DNA from: Bradyrhizobium commune
Lineage (GTDB): Bacteria; Pseudomonadota; Alphaproteobacteria; Rhizobiales; Xanthobacteraceae
Direction: 5' to 3'
DNA length: 64,000 nt
Assembly: GCF_015624505.1 (NCBI RefSeq)
Contig: NZ_CP061379.1
Location: 682,001 to 746,000 of the forward strand
The notes under the pieces were generated by a model. It saw only the letters and a program-made list of their open reading frames with translations, did not search any database and had not been told where the DNA came from. Of the stretch, positions 1 through 8,687 are shown piece after piece. The stretch's first letter is position 1, and every line of letters begins with the position of its first letter. The translations under genes were made by a program, and so were the position numbers.

Positions 1-547
1 TCACTTTCCGTTCCTGCATCCGGGTACGGTGGGCACGCCGGAATACGCACGCTCGAAGCTCAGCGTCTCCACCGAGAACAACCAGGTGGTCATTCGCCGC
101 GAGCTGAAGGACGCCCCGCCCCCGGGCGTCTACGGCAAACCGGCCAACATCATGCACAAGCGGGTCGATCGTGCGTCCGAGGCGCGCTTCGTCTCGCCTG
201 CGCTTCACACCGCCTTTGCCAGCGTCCGCGATCCCGCGCCCGATCCGGGGCAGCCCTCGCTCTACCGTTACAACATCACCCACGTCTTCACGCCGGAGAC
301 CAACAATTCCATCCATTATTGGTGGTTCAACTCGCGCGACTATCGACCGGTTGATTCCGAGATCGACAAGTTCATGTTCGAGGCGCATTCGCAGGCCTAT
401 CACGAGGATGTCGAGGCCCTCGAATGGATCAGCGAGGTCGTACGGACCGACGGCGAGGCGCAATTCGATCTGAGCTTTGCGCCCGACAAGCCCGGCCTTA
501 TGGCCCGCCGCATCATGTATCGACTGTCTGCAAAGGAAGCGCGCTGA
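1..547 (+). CDS. Rieske non-heme iron oxygenase, C-terminal part (VanA-like), 5' truncated by window edge
   Basis: The frame is open from the first bases, so the N-terminal Rieske 2Fe-2S domain lies outside the window. About 181 residues remain. They resemble the C-terminal catalytic domain of vanillate demethylase/phthalate dioxygenase-type oxygenases: an HFPFLHPGT segment at the start, a beta-rich core, and the terminal helix AYHEDVEALEWI, which matches the E-D-x-x-x-L-E pattern of this family. Such enzymes hydroxylate or O-demethylate aromatic acids using electrons from a partner reductase. The substrate cannot be told from this part. A solute-binding protein follows after 52 bp on the same strand, which suggests an operon for aromatic uptake and conversion. 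Confidence 0.75.
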   Translation, partial: HFPFLHPGTVGTPEYARSKLSVSTENNQVVIRRELKDAPPPGVYGKPANIMHKRVDRASEARFVSPALHTAFASVRDPAPDPGQPSLYRYNITHVFTPETNNSIHYWWFNSRDYRPVDSEIDKFMFEAHSQAYHEDVEALEWISEVVRTDGEAQFDLSFAPDKPGLMARRIMYRLSAKEAR

Positions 548-599
548 GCGCAGCGCAATCACTACGGATGACCAAAACAAAATTGAAGGGGAGAGACGC

Positions 600-1781
600 G
601 TGAGCAAGCAATTGAACGTCTGGTGGATGGCTGCAGCGACGGCGCTGGGGCTGGCGACCGCGGCACAGGCTGCGGATCCCATCAAGATCGGTGTGATCAT
701 TCCAATGACCGGGCCGTTCCAATCGAACGGCAAGCAGATCGAAGCCGCCATCAAGACCTATACCAAGGAGAAGGGCGACACGGTCGCCGGCCGCAAGATC
801 GAGTTCATCCTTCGCGACGATCGCGGCGCGCCGGATATCGCCAACCGGTTCGCCCAGGAGCTTCTCGCGCAGGACCGCGTCTCGATCCTGACAGGATTTG
901 GCAACACGCCTGCGGCGCTCTCGGCGGCGGCATTCGCCGCCAAGGCCAAGGTACCGCAAGTGATCATGGTCGCAGCGACATCGTCGATCGTGGAAAAATC
1001 GCCCTACATCGTGCGGACCTCGCAATCGATCCCTCAGATCGCAAGCGTCATCGGCGAGTGGGCGCCGAAATCGGGTTCGAAGACTTTTGTGAGTATCGTG
1101 TCTGAGTACGGGCCGGGACTAGATGCCGAGGAATGGTTTGCCAAGACCGTCGAAGCGCATGGCGGCCGCGTGATCGAGAAACTGAAGGTACCGCTCGCCA
1201 ACCCGGATTTCGCGCCGTTTCTCCAGCGCGCCGCCGATGCCAAGCCGGACGCACTCTTCGTGTTCGTTCCCACAGGTGCAGGCGGCAACTTCATGAAGCA
1301 GTTCGTCGAACGCGGCCTGGACAAGGCCGGCATGAAGCTGGTCGCGATGTCGGACCTGACCGACGATGATCTCCTCAACAACATGGGGGATGCAGCTGTT
1401 GGGGCCGTCACGGGCGGCCCCTATTCGGCGAGCCACGACTCGCCCGAGAACAAGGCCTTCGTCGCCCAGTTCAAGGCGGCCAATCCCGGCATGCGCCCCA
1501 ACGTCGTCGCCGTGAGTGCTTGGGACGCTCTCGAACTGATCTATCGCGCCGTGGAGGCGACCAAGGGTGACACCAATGGCGATGCCCTCATCGCTGCCAT
1601 GAAAGGGCAGAGCTGGAACAGTCCGCGCGGACCGATCTCGATCGATCCGGCGACCCGCGACATCGTCCAGAACATCTATATGCGCAAGGTCGAGCGCCAC
1701 GACGGCGAGCTCTACAACATGGAGTTCGAAACTTTTCCGAACGTGAAGGATCCGGCGCATGGCGCGTCGGAAGGCAAATGA
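600..1781 (+). CDS. ABC transporter substrate-binding protein, branched-chain amino acid/aromatic acid type
   Basis: A 393-residue periplasmic binding protein of the Leu/Ile/Val-type family (Peripla_BP_6). I start it at the GTG at 600 because GGGGAGAG lies just upstream and the protein then begins with a clean signal peptide that should be cleaved after AAQAA, followed by DPIKIGVIIPMTG, the usual first strand of this fold. In soil bacteria this family often binds aromatic acids, not only amino acids. The next gene overlaps its stop by 4 bp, so the two are translationally coupled. No permease or ATPase gene is nearby, so the partner transporter must be outside the window or shared. Confidence 0.85.
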   Translation: MSKQLNVWWMAAATALGLATAAQAADPIKIGVIIPMTGPFQSNGKQIEAAIKTYTKEKGDTVAGRKIEFILRDDRGAPDIANRFAQELLAQDRVSILTGFGNTPAALSAAAFAAKAKVPQVIMVAATSSIVEKSPYIVRTSQSIPQIASVIGEWAPKSGSKTFVSIVSEYGPGLDAEEWFAKTVEAHGGRVIEKLKVPLANPDFAPFLQRAADAKPDALFVFVPTGAGGNFMKQFVERGLDKAGMKLVAMSDLTDDDLLNNMGDAAVGAVTGGPYSASHDSPENKAFVAQFKAANPGMRPNVVAVSAWDALELIYRAVEATKGDTNGDALIAAMKGQSWNSPRGPISIDPATRDIVQNIYMRKVERHDGELYNMEFETFPNVKDPAHGASEGK

Positions 1782-2911
1782 CGGACCGCGGTCATATGAA
1801 CGTCTCCTTGAACGCTGCGATCCGGGCCGACACGGTGGGCAGCCTGCTGCGACCGGATTATCTCCACGCGGCGCGGCGACGCTTTGAGCTGGGCGAGATC
1901 GATGCAGCGGCGCTGCATCGGACAGAAGACCGCGCGATCGCCGAAATCATCGCCTACCAGGAGGGGCTCGGGCTCCCCGTCGTCACCGACGGGGAGTTCC
2001 GGCGCGAGAACTGGTGGATTGACTTCGTCCGCAAGCTCGAGGGCGTCGAGATCGTCGCAGGCGGCGGGACCGCTTTCGCAACCAATGAGGCTCCGCGATA
2101 TGTGCCGAAGTCGGTGCGGGTCTCGGGTCGTGTCGGCGCCGCCGCGCCGATCCTTACCGACGATTTCCGCTTCGTCCAGAAGCATGCCAAGACCGTTGCC
2201 AAGATCGCCGTGCCGTCGCCGACGCGGTTGCATTTCCATGGCGGTCGCAAGTCTGTCTCGGCAGAGGTTTATCCCGACATCGAGGCCTTCTTCGGCGATG
2301 TTGCGGCGGTGTACCGCCGCGAAATTGCCGCGCTGGAGGCCGCCGGCTGCCGCTACATACAGATCGACGATCCTTTGCTCAGCTATTTCCTTGATCCGAA
2401 TCTGCGCGCCGAGGTCGTCGCCGATGGCGACGATCCCGACACCCGGCTGCGGCGCTACATCCGTCTCATCAACGATTGCATCGCGGAGCGGTCGGCAGCG
2501 ACGACGATCGGCATCCATATTTGCCGCGGCAATGCGCGCAGCACCTGGCTAGCGGAAGGAACGTATGAGGGGCTCGCCGACAGCTGCTTCGCGCTACTCG
2601 ATGTCGACCGCTTCCTGCTCGAATATGACGACGAGCGCAGCGGTTCGTTCGCGCCGCTGCGCTTTATGCCGAAGGGCAAGCAGGTCGTGCTCGGCTTGGT
2701 CACGACCAAGCATGCGCAGCTTGAGGACAAGGATGCCCTGAAGCGGCGCCTGGACGAGGCTGGGAGGCTGATTGATCCGTCGCTCCTCGCGCTCAGCCCG
2801 CAATGCGGCTTTGCCAGCGTGGTCGAAGGCAATCTGATCACGGAGGTCGACCAACGCGCCAAGCTCGCGCTGGTGGTGCAGACGGCAAGGGAGTATTGGG
2901 GGGCCGCGTAG
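1778..2911 (+). CDS. MetE-like methyltransferase (cobalamin-independent methionine synthase C-terminal family)
   Basis: A 377-residue protein matching the C-terminal catalytic half of cobalamin-independent methionine synthase. The four zinc-ligand positions are recognisable: HIC (His and Cys, about residue 247), LEYDDERSG (Glu, about 286) and SPQCGF (Cys, about 345). The N-terminal half of full-length MetE (about 750 residues) is absent, as in the YxjG/YxjH-type short paralogues, so classical methyl-tetrahydrofolate-dependent methionine synthesis is not assured. The start overlaps the upstream stop as ATGA; an in-frame ATG at 1796 is possible. Being coupled to a binding protein next to a VanA-like oxygenase suggests handling of a methyl group from an aromatic or sulfur compound; this is inference. 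Confidence 0.75.
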   Translation: MTDRGHMNVSLNAAIRADTVGSLLRPDYLHAARRRFELGEIDAAALHRTEDRAIAEIIAYQEGLGLPVVTDGEFRRENWWIDFVRKLEGVEIVAGGGTAFATNEAPRYVPKSVRVSGRVGAAAPILTDDFRFVQKHAKTVAKIAVPSPTRLHFHGGRKSVSAEVYPDIEAFFGDVAAVYRREIAALEAAGCRYIQIDDPLLSYFLDPNLRAEVVADGDDPDTRLRRYIRLINDCIAERSAATTIGIHICRGNARSTWLAEGTYEGLADSCFALLDVDRFLLEYDDERSGSFAPLRFMPKGKQVVLGLVTTKHAQLEDKDALKRRLDEAGRLIDPSLLALSPQCGFASVVEGNLITEVDQRAKLALVVQTAREYWGAA

Positions 2912-2932
2912 GGGGCCGGGGCGACGGCGGCC

Positions 2933-3466
2933 CTATTTCACCGGCCGCTTCTCGAGCTTTCTTGCCAGCGTCCTCCGGTGCATGCCGAGCCGCCGTGCCG
3001 CCTCCGAGATGTTGAAATCGGTCTCGATCAGCGTCTGGTGGATGCGTTCCCATTCCAGCGTCTTGATCGAGGTCGGCCGCACATCCAGCGCGACCTCGGC
3101 GTTGCCTTCGGCCTTGTGGAAGGCGGCCTCGATGTCGTCGGTGTTGGAGGGCTTTGCCAGATAGTGGCAGGCGCCCAGCTTGATGGCTTCGACGGCGGTC
3201 GAGATGCTGGCGAAGCCGGTCAGCACCACGATCAGCATGTCTTCGTCGTGGGTGTGCAGCAGCTCGACACAGGCAAGGCCCGAGGCGCCGCCGAGCTTGA
3301 GATCGACCACGGCGTAGCCAAAAGAGCGCTCCTCCAGGACTTTCCGGACCTCTTCGATCGAGGCGGCAAGCACGACTTCGTAGCCGCGGCGCTCGAACGA
3401 GCGCTTCAGCGTGCGCGCGAAACCTTCGTCGTCCTCGACGACGATGAGCGAACGGTCAGGCGTCAA
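2933..3466 (-). CDS. regR: Redox response regulator RegR (RegA/PrrA/ActR family)
   Basis: A 177-residue response regulator: receiver domain with acidic residues at E11/D12/D13, phospho-acceptor D55 (VVDLKLGG), T83 and K105, then a Fis-type helix-turn-helix at about 154-175 (NISEAARRLGMHRRTLARKL). Length and the short linker are typical of RegA/PrrA/ActR/RegR. In Bradyrhizobium japonicum RegR activates the fixR-nifA operon and respiratory genes; phosphorylation comes from RegS. The start overlaps the end of regS by 11 bp, so the pair is coupled. It sits at the end of the cyo-SURF1-regS run. Confidence 0.93.
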   Translation of the reverse strand: MTPDRSLIVVEDDEGFARTLKRSFERRGYEVVLAASIEEVRKVLEERSFGYAVVDLKLGGASGLACVELLHTHDEDMLIVVLTGFASISTAVEAIKLGACHYLAKPSNTDDIEAAFHKAEGNAEVALDVRPTSIKTLEWERIHQTLIETDFNISEAARRLGMHRRTLARKLEKRPVK

Positions 3467-4841
3467 AGCTACCTCCGATCGCGAGCGTTGCCAGCGGCAG
3501 CGTGAGACGGACCGTGGCGCCGCGCTTCCTGTGGTTTTCGGCGGTCACGCTGCCTCCCAACTTGCGCACCACGTTCACCACCAGGAACAGGCCGAGCCCG
3601 CCGCCGGCGCGGCCCTTGCTCGACTGGTAGGGTTTTCCGAGCTGCGCCAGCATCTCCGGCGCGAAGCCCGGGCCACGGTCGCTGATCGACAGTACGAGAT
3701 TGTCGCCCTCGCGCTCGGCCAGCAGCTCGACCCAGTCGCGCGAGACCTCATAGGCGTTGTCGAGGACGTTGAAGATCACCTGCTTCAGCGCGACGTCGGA
3801 CACGATCGCGACGTCCTCGCCAAACGTGTTGACGAAATAGAGCGTCCGCGCCGATCGCGCGTTGCGCCATTCCTCGACCAGTGCAGTGACGAAGGCCGTG
3901 ACCGTCGTCGGCGACGAGCCTTCGCCGCGCGCTTCGCCCGCCGACACCAGAATGCCGGTCACGATGGATTTGCAGCGTTGCAGCGAGGTCTCCATCTCGG
4001 TGAGATCCTCGGCGAGCTCCCGATCGCCGGCGAGATCGGGCATGCGGCGCCAATCGCTCAGAATGACCGAAAGTGAGGCCAGCGGTGTGCCGAGCTCATG
4101 CGCCGCGCCGGAGGCGAGCAGGCCCATGCGGACGATGTGATCCTGTTCGGCGGCATGCTGACGCAGCGCCGCCAGATGCGCATCGCGCTCGCGCAGGTTC
4201 CTGTTGATGCGGGTCACGAACACCACCAGCAGCACGGCGTTCAGCGCGAAGCCGAGCAGCATGCCGGTGACGGTGAGCGTATAGGTCTCGCTCAGCGGAT
4301 TCGGCGGCAGGTCGAGCGGCCGATAGGCCAGGGTCAGCCAGACAAAGCACGCACAGGTCAACGCCACCAGCGACCAGGTCGAGCGGGCATCGAGCAGCAC
4401 GGCGCCGAGCGTCACCTGGAGCAGGAACAGCGAGGTGAAAGGATTGGTGGCGCCGCCGCTGAGGTAGAGCTGCGCAGTCAGAGCTGCGACATCGAGCATC
4501 AGCGCGACCAGCAGCTCATTGTTGGTGATCGCAGCGCGATGGCGCACCCAGACCAGGCTCGAGACATTCAGGAACACCAGCGCGCCGATCACCGCACCCA
4601 TCCGCGTGATAGGCAGCGGAATGCCGAGCCAGAAATGCACGCCGCCGATGGTGACGATCTGGCCGACCACCGCGGTCCAGCGCAGCTGGATCAGCAGCGC
4701 CATGTTCTTGCGATTGGTCTCGTCGTCGGTCGGCGCCGCGCCGATCAGCTCGCTGCGCGCGTCCGCCTGCGATTGCAGCGTGACGGCGGGCTCGCCGTAG
4801 GTGTTCCCGTCATCAGGTCGGTTCGACGATCGTTCCAGCAT
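3456..4841 (-). CDS. regS: Redox sensor histidine kinase RegS (RegB/PrrB family)
   Basis: About 461 residues from the chosen ATG at 4841 (4868 is also possible). It has six predicted membrane segments, then a kinase core. The RegB-family ubiquinone-site motif GGATNPF is at about 129-135, the H-box GAAHELGTPLASLS has His at about 248, and the redox-sensitive cysteine occurs in LQRCKSIV at about 290. N, G1 and G2 boxes follow (NVLDNAYE, DRGPGFAPE, GGGLGLFLV). In known relatives an oxidised quinone pool and cysteine oxidation lower kinase activity. The 5' end overlaps the SURF1-like gene by 29 bp, tying the sensor to oxidase expression. Confidence 0.92.
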   Translation of the reverse strand: MLERSSNRPDDGNTYGEPAVTLQSQADARSELIGAAPTDDETNRKNMALLIQLRWTAVVGQIVTIGGVHFWLGIPLPITRMGAVIGALVFLNVSSLVWVRHRAAITNNELLVALMLDVAALTAQLYLSGGATNPFTSLFLLQVTLGAVLLDARSTWSLVALTCACFVWLTLAYRPLDLPPNPLSETYTLTVTGMLLGFALNAVLLVVFVTRINRNLRERDAHLAALRQHAAEQDHIVRMGLLASGAAHELGTPLASLSVILSDWRRMPDLAGDRELAEDLTEMETSLQRCKSIVTGILVSAGEARGEGSSPTTVTAFVTALVEEWRNARSARTLYFVNTFGEDVAIVSDVALKQVIFNVLDNAYEVSRDWVELLAEREGDNLVLSISDRGPGFAPEMLAQLGKPYQSSKGRAGGGLGLFLVVNVVRKLGGSVTAENHRKRGATVRLTLPLATLAIGGSFDA

Positions 4842-5661
4842 CTGATCCCGTCCTGCGTGCGACAGCATCAGAGCCGCCGGCCGGTTCGTGGACGAAGCGC
4901 TTGCGGCGGAACAGCCCGCCGCCGAATGTGACGAAAAGTCGACCTGCCAGCATGAAAGCCAGGGCAAACCACGTCAGCGCGTAGATCAGGTGGTTATTGG
5001 GAAAGCGGACCACGGTCAATCCGCCGATCGGACCGTTGCCGGCTTGTGATCCGGCGTCGGCATCGATGAAGAAAGGGGCGACGCCGTCGAGGTCGCGTGC
5101 TGCCGCAATCGCGGCGACATCACGCGAATACCAGCGGCCGTGGACGGGGTCGTTGTTGCGGAGAAAGCCGCCTTTTGGCTCCGTCATCCGCAACAGGCCG
5201 GTGATTTCGACCCGGCCGTCCTGATTGCCGTCCCGGCGCATCGATGCATCGCGCCGTTCGGACGGCACAAAGCCGCGGTTGATCAAGACCAGCGTGCCGT
5301 CGCTGCGCTCGAGCGGCGTCAGCACCCAATAGCCGGGGCCTTCCTCGGTGACGGCCTGAACCAGCGTCTCGCGGTCATGCAGGAAGTGGCCGGTGACCGC
5401 GACGTGCCTGTATTCGTCGTTGGCGGCGGTGACCGTCGGCCATGACGCGGGCGAGGGGATCGGCCGGGCCGCCGCATGAACCCGCTGCTCGACGCGGTCG
5501 ATCAGCGCCAGCTTCCAGGTGCGGCGTTCGACCTGCCAGAGGCCGAGGCCGATCAGGGTGGCGAAGGCGATGAGCGAGAGAACCGTGAGCGACAAAGAGG
5601 GACGCGCAGCCCTTATTAGGCTGCGCGTTTCGCGTCCGTCGGATCTCACGGGATCGCTCAC
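4813..5661 (-). CDS. SURF1 family oxidase assembly protein
   Basis: About 282 residues, two membrane segments (about 20-40 and near the C terminus) around a periplasmic domain; this is the SURF1/Shy1 architecture. Diagnostic segments are GLGLWQVERRTWKLALIDRV near the first helix, GYWVLTPLERSDGTLVLINRGFVP in the middle, and NNHLIYALTWFALAFML in the last helix. SURF1 proteins help insert heme into subunit I of heme-copper oxidases. I use the GTG at 5661, which overlaps the cyoD stop as GTGA; an upstream in-frame start would intrude on cyoD. Position directly behind cyoD supports a role with this quinol oxidase. Confidence 0.9.
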   Translation of the reverse strand: MSDPVRSDGRETRSLIRAARPSLSLTVLSLIAFATLIGLGLWQVERRTWKLALIDRVEQRVHAAARPIPSPASWPTVTAANDEYRHVAVTGHFLHDRETLVQAVTEEGPGYWVLTPLERSDGTLVLINRGFVPSERRDASMRRDGNQDGRVEITGLLRMTEPKGGFLRNNDPVHGRWYSRDVAAIAAARDLDGVAPFFIDADAGSQAGNGPIGGLTVVRFPNNHLIYALTWFALAFMLAGRLFVTFGGGLFRRKRFVHEPAGGSDAVARRTGSDAGTIVEPT

Positions 5662-6038
5662 TTCATGCCCGTCATCTCGTGGATCGGCATCATGTTGCTG
5701 TTGAGGTGGTTCATCACCCACAGCGAACCGGACAGTGCGATCGCCACCATGACGATGGTGAAGATCAACGCCATCATGCTCCAGCCGTTCTCGGACTTGG
5801 GGCTCATGTGCAGGAAGTAGATCATGTGCACGACGATCTGCACGGCTGCGAAAGCCATGATCACCAGCGCAGTGATCTGCTTGCTCGGCAGCGTGCCGCT
5901 CATCACCAGCCAGAACGGGATCGCGGTGAGCACCACCGAGAGCACGAAGCCGAGCATATAGGTCGAGAACGTGCCGTGGGCGTGACCATCACCGTGGTGA
6001 TGATCGTCCGCGTGGGCGGCGTGGGTGTCGGTGTTCAT
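5658..6038 (-). CDS. cyoD: Cytochrome o ubiquinol oxidase subunit IV
   Basis: A 126-residue membrane protein with a His/Asp-rich N terminus (DDHHHGDGHAHG) and three transmembrane helices. The subunit IV signature is visible in QIVVHMIYFLHM and in the final helix with WVMNHLN. The ATG at 6038 overlaps the cyoC stop (ATGA). CyoD is a small structural subunit needed for assembly of the bo3 oxidase and copper-site formation. The histidine-rich head is somewhat longer than in the E. coli protein (109 residues). Confidence 0.92.
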   Translation of the reverse strand: MNTDTHAAHADDHHHGDGHAHGTFSTYMLGFVLSVVLTAIPFWLVMSGTLPSKQITALVIMAFAAVQIVVHMIYFLHMSPKSENGWSMMALIFTIVMVAIALSGSLWVMNHLNSNMMPIHEMTGMK

Positions 6039-6664
6039 CGCAGAACTCCCAGGAGATAGACGAAGGTGAAAACGCCGATCCAGACCACGTCGAGGAAGTG
6101 CCAGAACATCGACAGGCACATCAGGCGGCGGCGGTTGGCCTCGATCAGGCCGAACTTCCAGACCTGCACCATCAGGGTCACCAGCCAGATCAGGCCGCAG
6201 CTGACATGCAGGCCGTGGGTGCCGACCAGGGTGAAGAAGGCGGACAGAAAGGCGCTGCGCTGCGGCGTCGCGCCTTCATGGATCATGTGGGCGAATTCGG
6301 TGAGCTCGATGCCGATGAAGGCGGCGCCGAACAGGCCGGTGATCGCGAGCCACATCTGGGTCTGGCCGATCTTGTTCTGCTGCATCGTCAGCATCGCAAA
6401 ACCATAGGTGATCGACGACAGCAGCAGCATCGTGGTGTTCACCGCGACCAGGTCGAGATCGAACAGATCCTTCGGCGCGGGCCCGGCGGCGTAGTTGGCG
6501 CCGAGCACGCCGAAGGCGGCGAACAGCATCGCGAAGATGAGACAATCGCTCATCAGATAGATCCAGAAGCCGAGCGAGGTGCTGTAGCCTTCGGGATGCG
6601 GGTGTTCGTCGGCGAGATAGAAGACCGGCTCGCCGGTCTGGGCGGGATTGACAGAGACCGTCAT
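6035..6664 (-). CDS. cyoC: Cytochrome o ubiquinol oxidase subunit III
   Basis: A 209-residue protein with five membrane helices, matching heme-copper oxidase subunit III of the quinol-oxidase type. Recognisable are LGFWIYLMSDCLIFAMLFAAF (first helix), GIELTEF, FFTLVGTHGLHVSCGLIW and the C-terminal WHFLDVVWIGVFTFVYLLG. The start codon directly abuts the cyoB stop with no spacer, so translation is coupled. Subunit III stabilises subunit I and has no redox centre. Confidence 0.94.
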   Translation of the reverse strand: MTVSVNPAQTGEPVFYLADEHPHPEGYSTSLGFWIYLMSDCLIFAMLFAAFGVLGANYAAGPAPKDLFDLDLVAVNTTMLLLSSITYGFAMLTMQQNKIGQTQMWLAITGLFGAAFIGIELTEFAHMIHEGATPQRSAFLSAFFTLVGTHGLHVSCGLIWLVTLMVQVWKFGLIEANRRRLMCLSMFWHFLDVVWIGVFTFVYLLGVLR

Positions 6665-8662
6665 TTACTTGGCTCCGGCGAGCAGTTGGGTGCGTGCTTC
6701 CTCGGTCTCCACGACCTTGTTGGCCGGAATGTCGAAGTCGCGGTGATAGTTGAAGGTGTGGCCGATGCCGACGACGAGCATCGCGGCAAAGCTGACGGCA
6801 GCAAGCCACCAGATGTACCAGATCAGGCCGAATCCCATCGCGGTGGCGAAGCCGGCGAGGATGATGCCGGTGCCGGTGTTGCTCGGCATGTGGATCGGCT
6901 TGAATCCGGCGAGCGGACGCTGGTAGCCGCGCTTCTTCATGTCCCACCACGCGTCGTTGTCGTGAACGACGGGGGTGAAGGCGAAGTTGTAGTCCGGCGG
7001 CGGCGAGGAGGTCGCCCATTCCAGTGTGCGCGCATCCCAGGGATCGCCGGTGACGTCCTTGAGCTGCTCGCGCTTGAGGAAGGAGACTGCGAACTGCATC
7101 AGCATGCTGAGGATACCGATGAAGACGAAGACGGCACCGATCGCGGCGATGACGAACCAGATCTGCAAGGACGGATCGTCAAACACGCGGAGGCGGCGGG
7201 TCACGCCCATCAGGCCGAGCACGTAGAGCGGCATGAAAGCGAGGTAGAAGCCGGTGACCCAGAACCAGAACGACATCTTGCCCCAGAACGGATCGAGCTT
7301 GAAGCCGAACGCCTTCGGAAACCAGTAGTTGATGCCGGCGAACGCACCGAACACGACGCCACCGATGATCACGTTGTGGAAGTGCGCGATCAGGAACAGG
7401 CTGTTGTGCAGCACGAAGTCGGCCGGCGGCACCGCGAGCAGCACGCCGGTCATGCCGCCGATCACGAAGGTCAGCATGAAGGCGACGGTCCACAGCATCG
7501 GCAGCTCGAAGCGGATGCGGCCGCGATACATCGTGAACAGCCAGTTGAACATCTTCGCGCCCGTCGGGATCGAGATGATCATCGTGGTGATGCCGAAGAA
7601 CGAGTTGACGCTGGCGCCCGAGCCCATCGTGAAGAAGTGGTGCAGCCAGACCAGGTACGACAGGATGGTGATGACCACCGTGGCGTAGACCATCGAGGTG
7701 TAGCCGAACAGCCGCTTGCCGGAGAAGGTCGATGTCACTTCCGAGAAGACGCCGAAGGCGGGGAGAACCAGGATGTAGACCTCGGGGTGGCCCCAGATCC
7801 AGATCAGGTTCACGTACATCATCGGGCTGCCGCCGAAATCGTTCGTGAAGAAGTTGGTGCCGACGTAACGGTCGAGCGAGAGCAGCGCGAGCACGACGGT
7901 CAGGACGGGGAAGGAAGCGACGATCAGGATGTTGGTGCAGAGCGAGGTCCAGGTGAACACCGGCATCCGCATCATGGTCATGCCGGGGCAGCGCAGCTTG
8001 ACGATGGTGCAGATCAGGTTGATGCCCGATAAGGTCGTTCCGACGCCCGCGACCTGGAGCGCCCAGATGTAATAATCGACGCCGACATCGGGACTGTAGC
8101 CGATGTTCGACAGCGGCGGATAGGCCAGCCAGCCGGTGCGGGCGAATTCGCCGATGAACAGCGAGGCCATCACCAGCACCGCGCCGCCGACGGTCATCCA
8201 GAAAGAGAAATTGTTCAGAAACGGGAACGACACGTCGCGCGCGCCGATCTGGAGCGGCACGACATAGTTCATAAGGCCGGTGACGAACGGCATCGCCACG
8301 AAGAAGATCATGATCACGCCGTGGGCGGTGAAGACCTGGTCATAGTGATGGGCGGGGAGGAAGCCTTCGGAGCCGCCGAACGCGAGCGCCTGTTGCGCGC
8401 GCATCATCAGCGCGTCGGCGAAGCCGCGCAGCAGCATCACGATGCCGAGGATCATGTACATGATGCCGATGCGCTTGTGGTCGACGGTGGTGAACCATTC
8501 GCGCCACAGATAGCCCCAGAGGCGGAAATAGGTGACGCCGGCGAACAGCGTGATGCCGCCGAGCGCGACCATCACGAAGGTGCCGACGAGGATCGGCTCG
8601 TGCAGCGGCAGCGAATCGATGCCGAGACGGCCGAAGATGAGCTTGAGTAGATCGGGAGACAT
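6665..8662 (-). CDS. cyoB: Cytochrome o ubiquinol oxidase subunit I
   Basis: A 665-residue polytopic membrane protein, the catalytic subunit of a bo3-type quinol oxidase; it oxidises ubiquinol, reduces O2 to water and pumps protons. Metal ligands are visible: the low-spin heme His near ITAHGVIM in the second core helix, WGHPEVYI (Cu_B His and the cross-linked Tyr), LHHFFTMG (two Cu_B His) and [12 protein letters not shown] (high-spin and low-spin heme His). The N-terminal extension with an extra helix ([19 protein letters not shown]) is typical of quinol rather than cytochrome c oxidases. Length agrees with E. coli CyoB (663). Confidence 0.96.
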   Translation of the reverse strand: MSPDLLKLIFGRLGIDSLPLHEPILVGTFVMVALGGITLFAGVTYFRLWGYLWREWFTTVDHKRIGIMYMILGIVMLLRGFADALMMRAQQALAFGGSEGFLPAHHYDQVFTAHGVIMIFFVAMPFVTGLMNYVVPLQIGARDVSFPFLNNFSFWMTVGGAVLVMASLFIGEFARTGWLAYPPLSNIGYSPDVGVDYYIWALQVAGVGTTLSGINLICTIVKLRCPGMTMMRMPVFTWTSLCTNILIVASFPVLTVVLALLSLDRYVGTNFFTNDFGGSPMMYVNLIWIWGHPEVYILVLPAFGVFSEVTSTFSGKRLFGYTSMVYATVVITILSYLVWLHHFFTMGSGASVNSFFGITTMIISIPTGAKMFNWLFTMYRGRIRFELPMLWTVAFMLTFVIGGMTGVLLAVPPADFVLHNSLFLIAHFHNVIIGGVVFGAFAGINYWFPKAFGFKLDPFWGKMSFWFWVTGFYLAFMPLYVLGLMGVTRRLRVFDDPSLQIWFVIAAIGAVFVFIGILSMLMQFAVSFLKREQLKDVTGDPWDARTLEWATSSPPPDYNFAFTPVVHDNDAWWDMKKRGYQRPLAGFKPIHMPSNTGTGIILAGFATAMGFGLIWYIWWLAAVSFAAMLVVGIGHTFNYHRDFDIPANKVVETEEARTQLLAGAK

Positions 8663-8687
8663 GCGGGCTCTCTTTAGGAGTCTGACT

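Noticed and set aside
6098..8032. A 644-codon open frame on the plus strand opposite cyoC/cyoB
   Set aside because: It is the antisense shadow of strongly conserved oxidase genes in GC-rich DNA; its product is low-complexity, rich in His/Asp/Arg/Gly, without any fold or ribosome-binding site.
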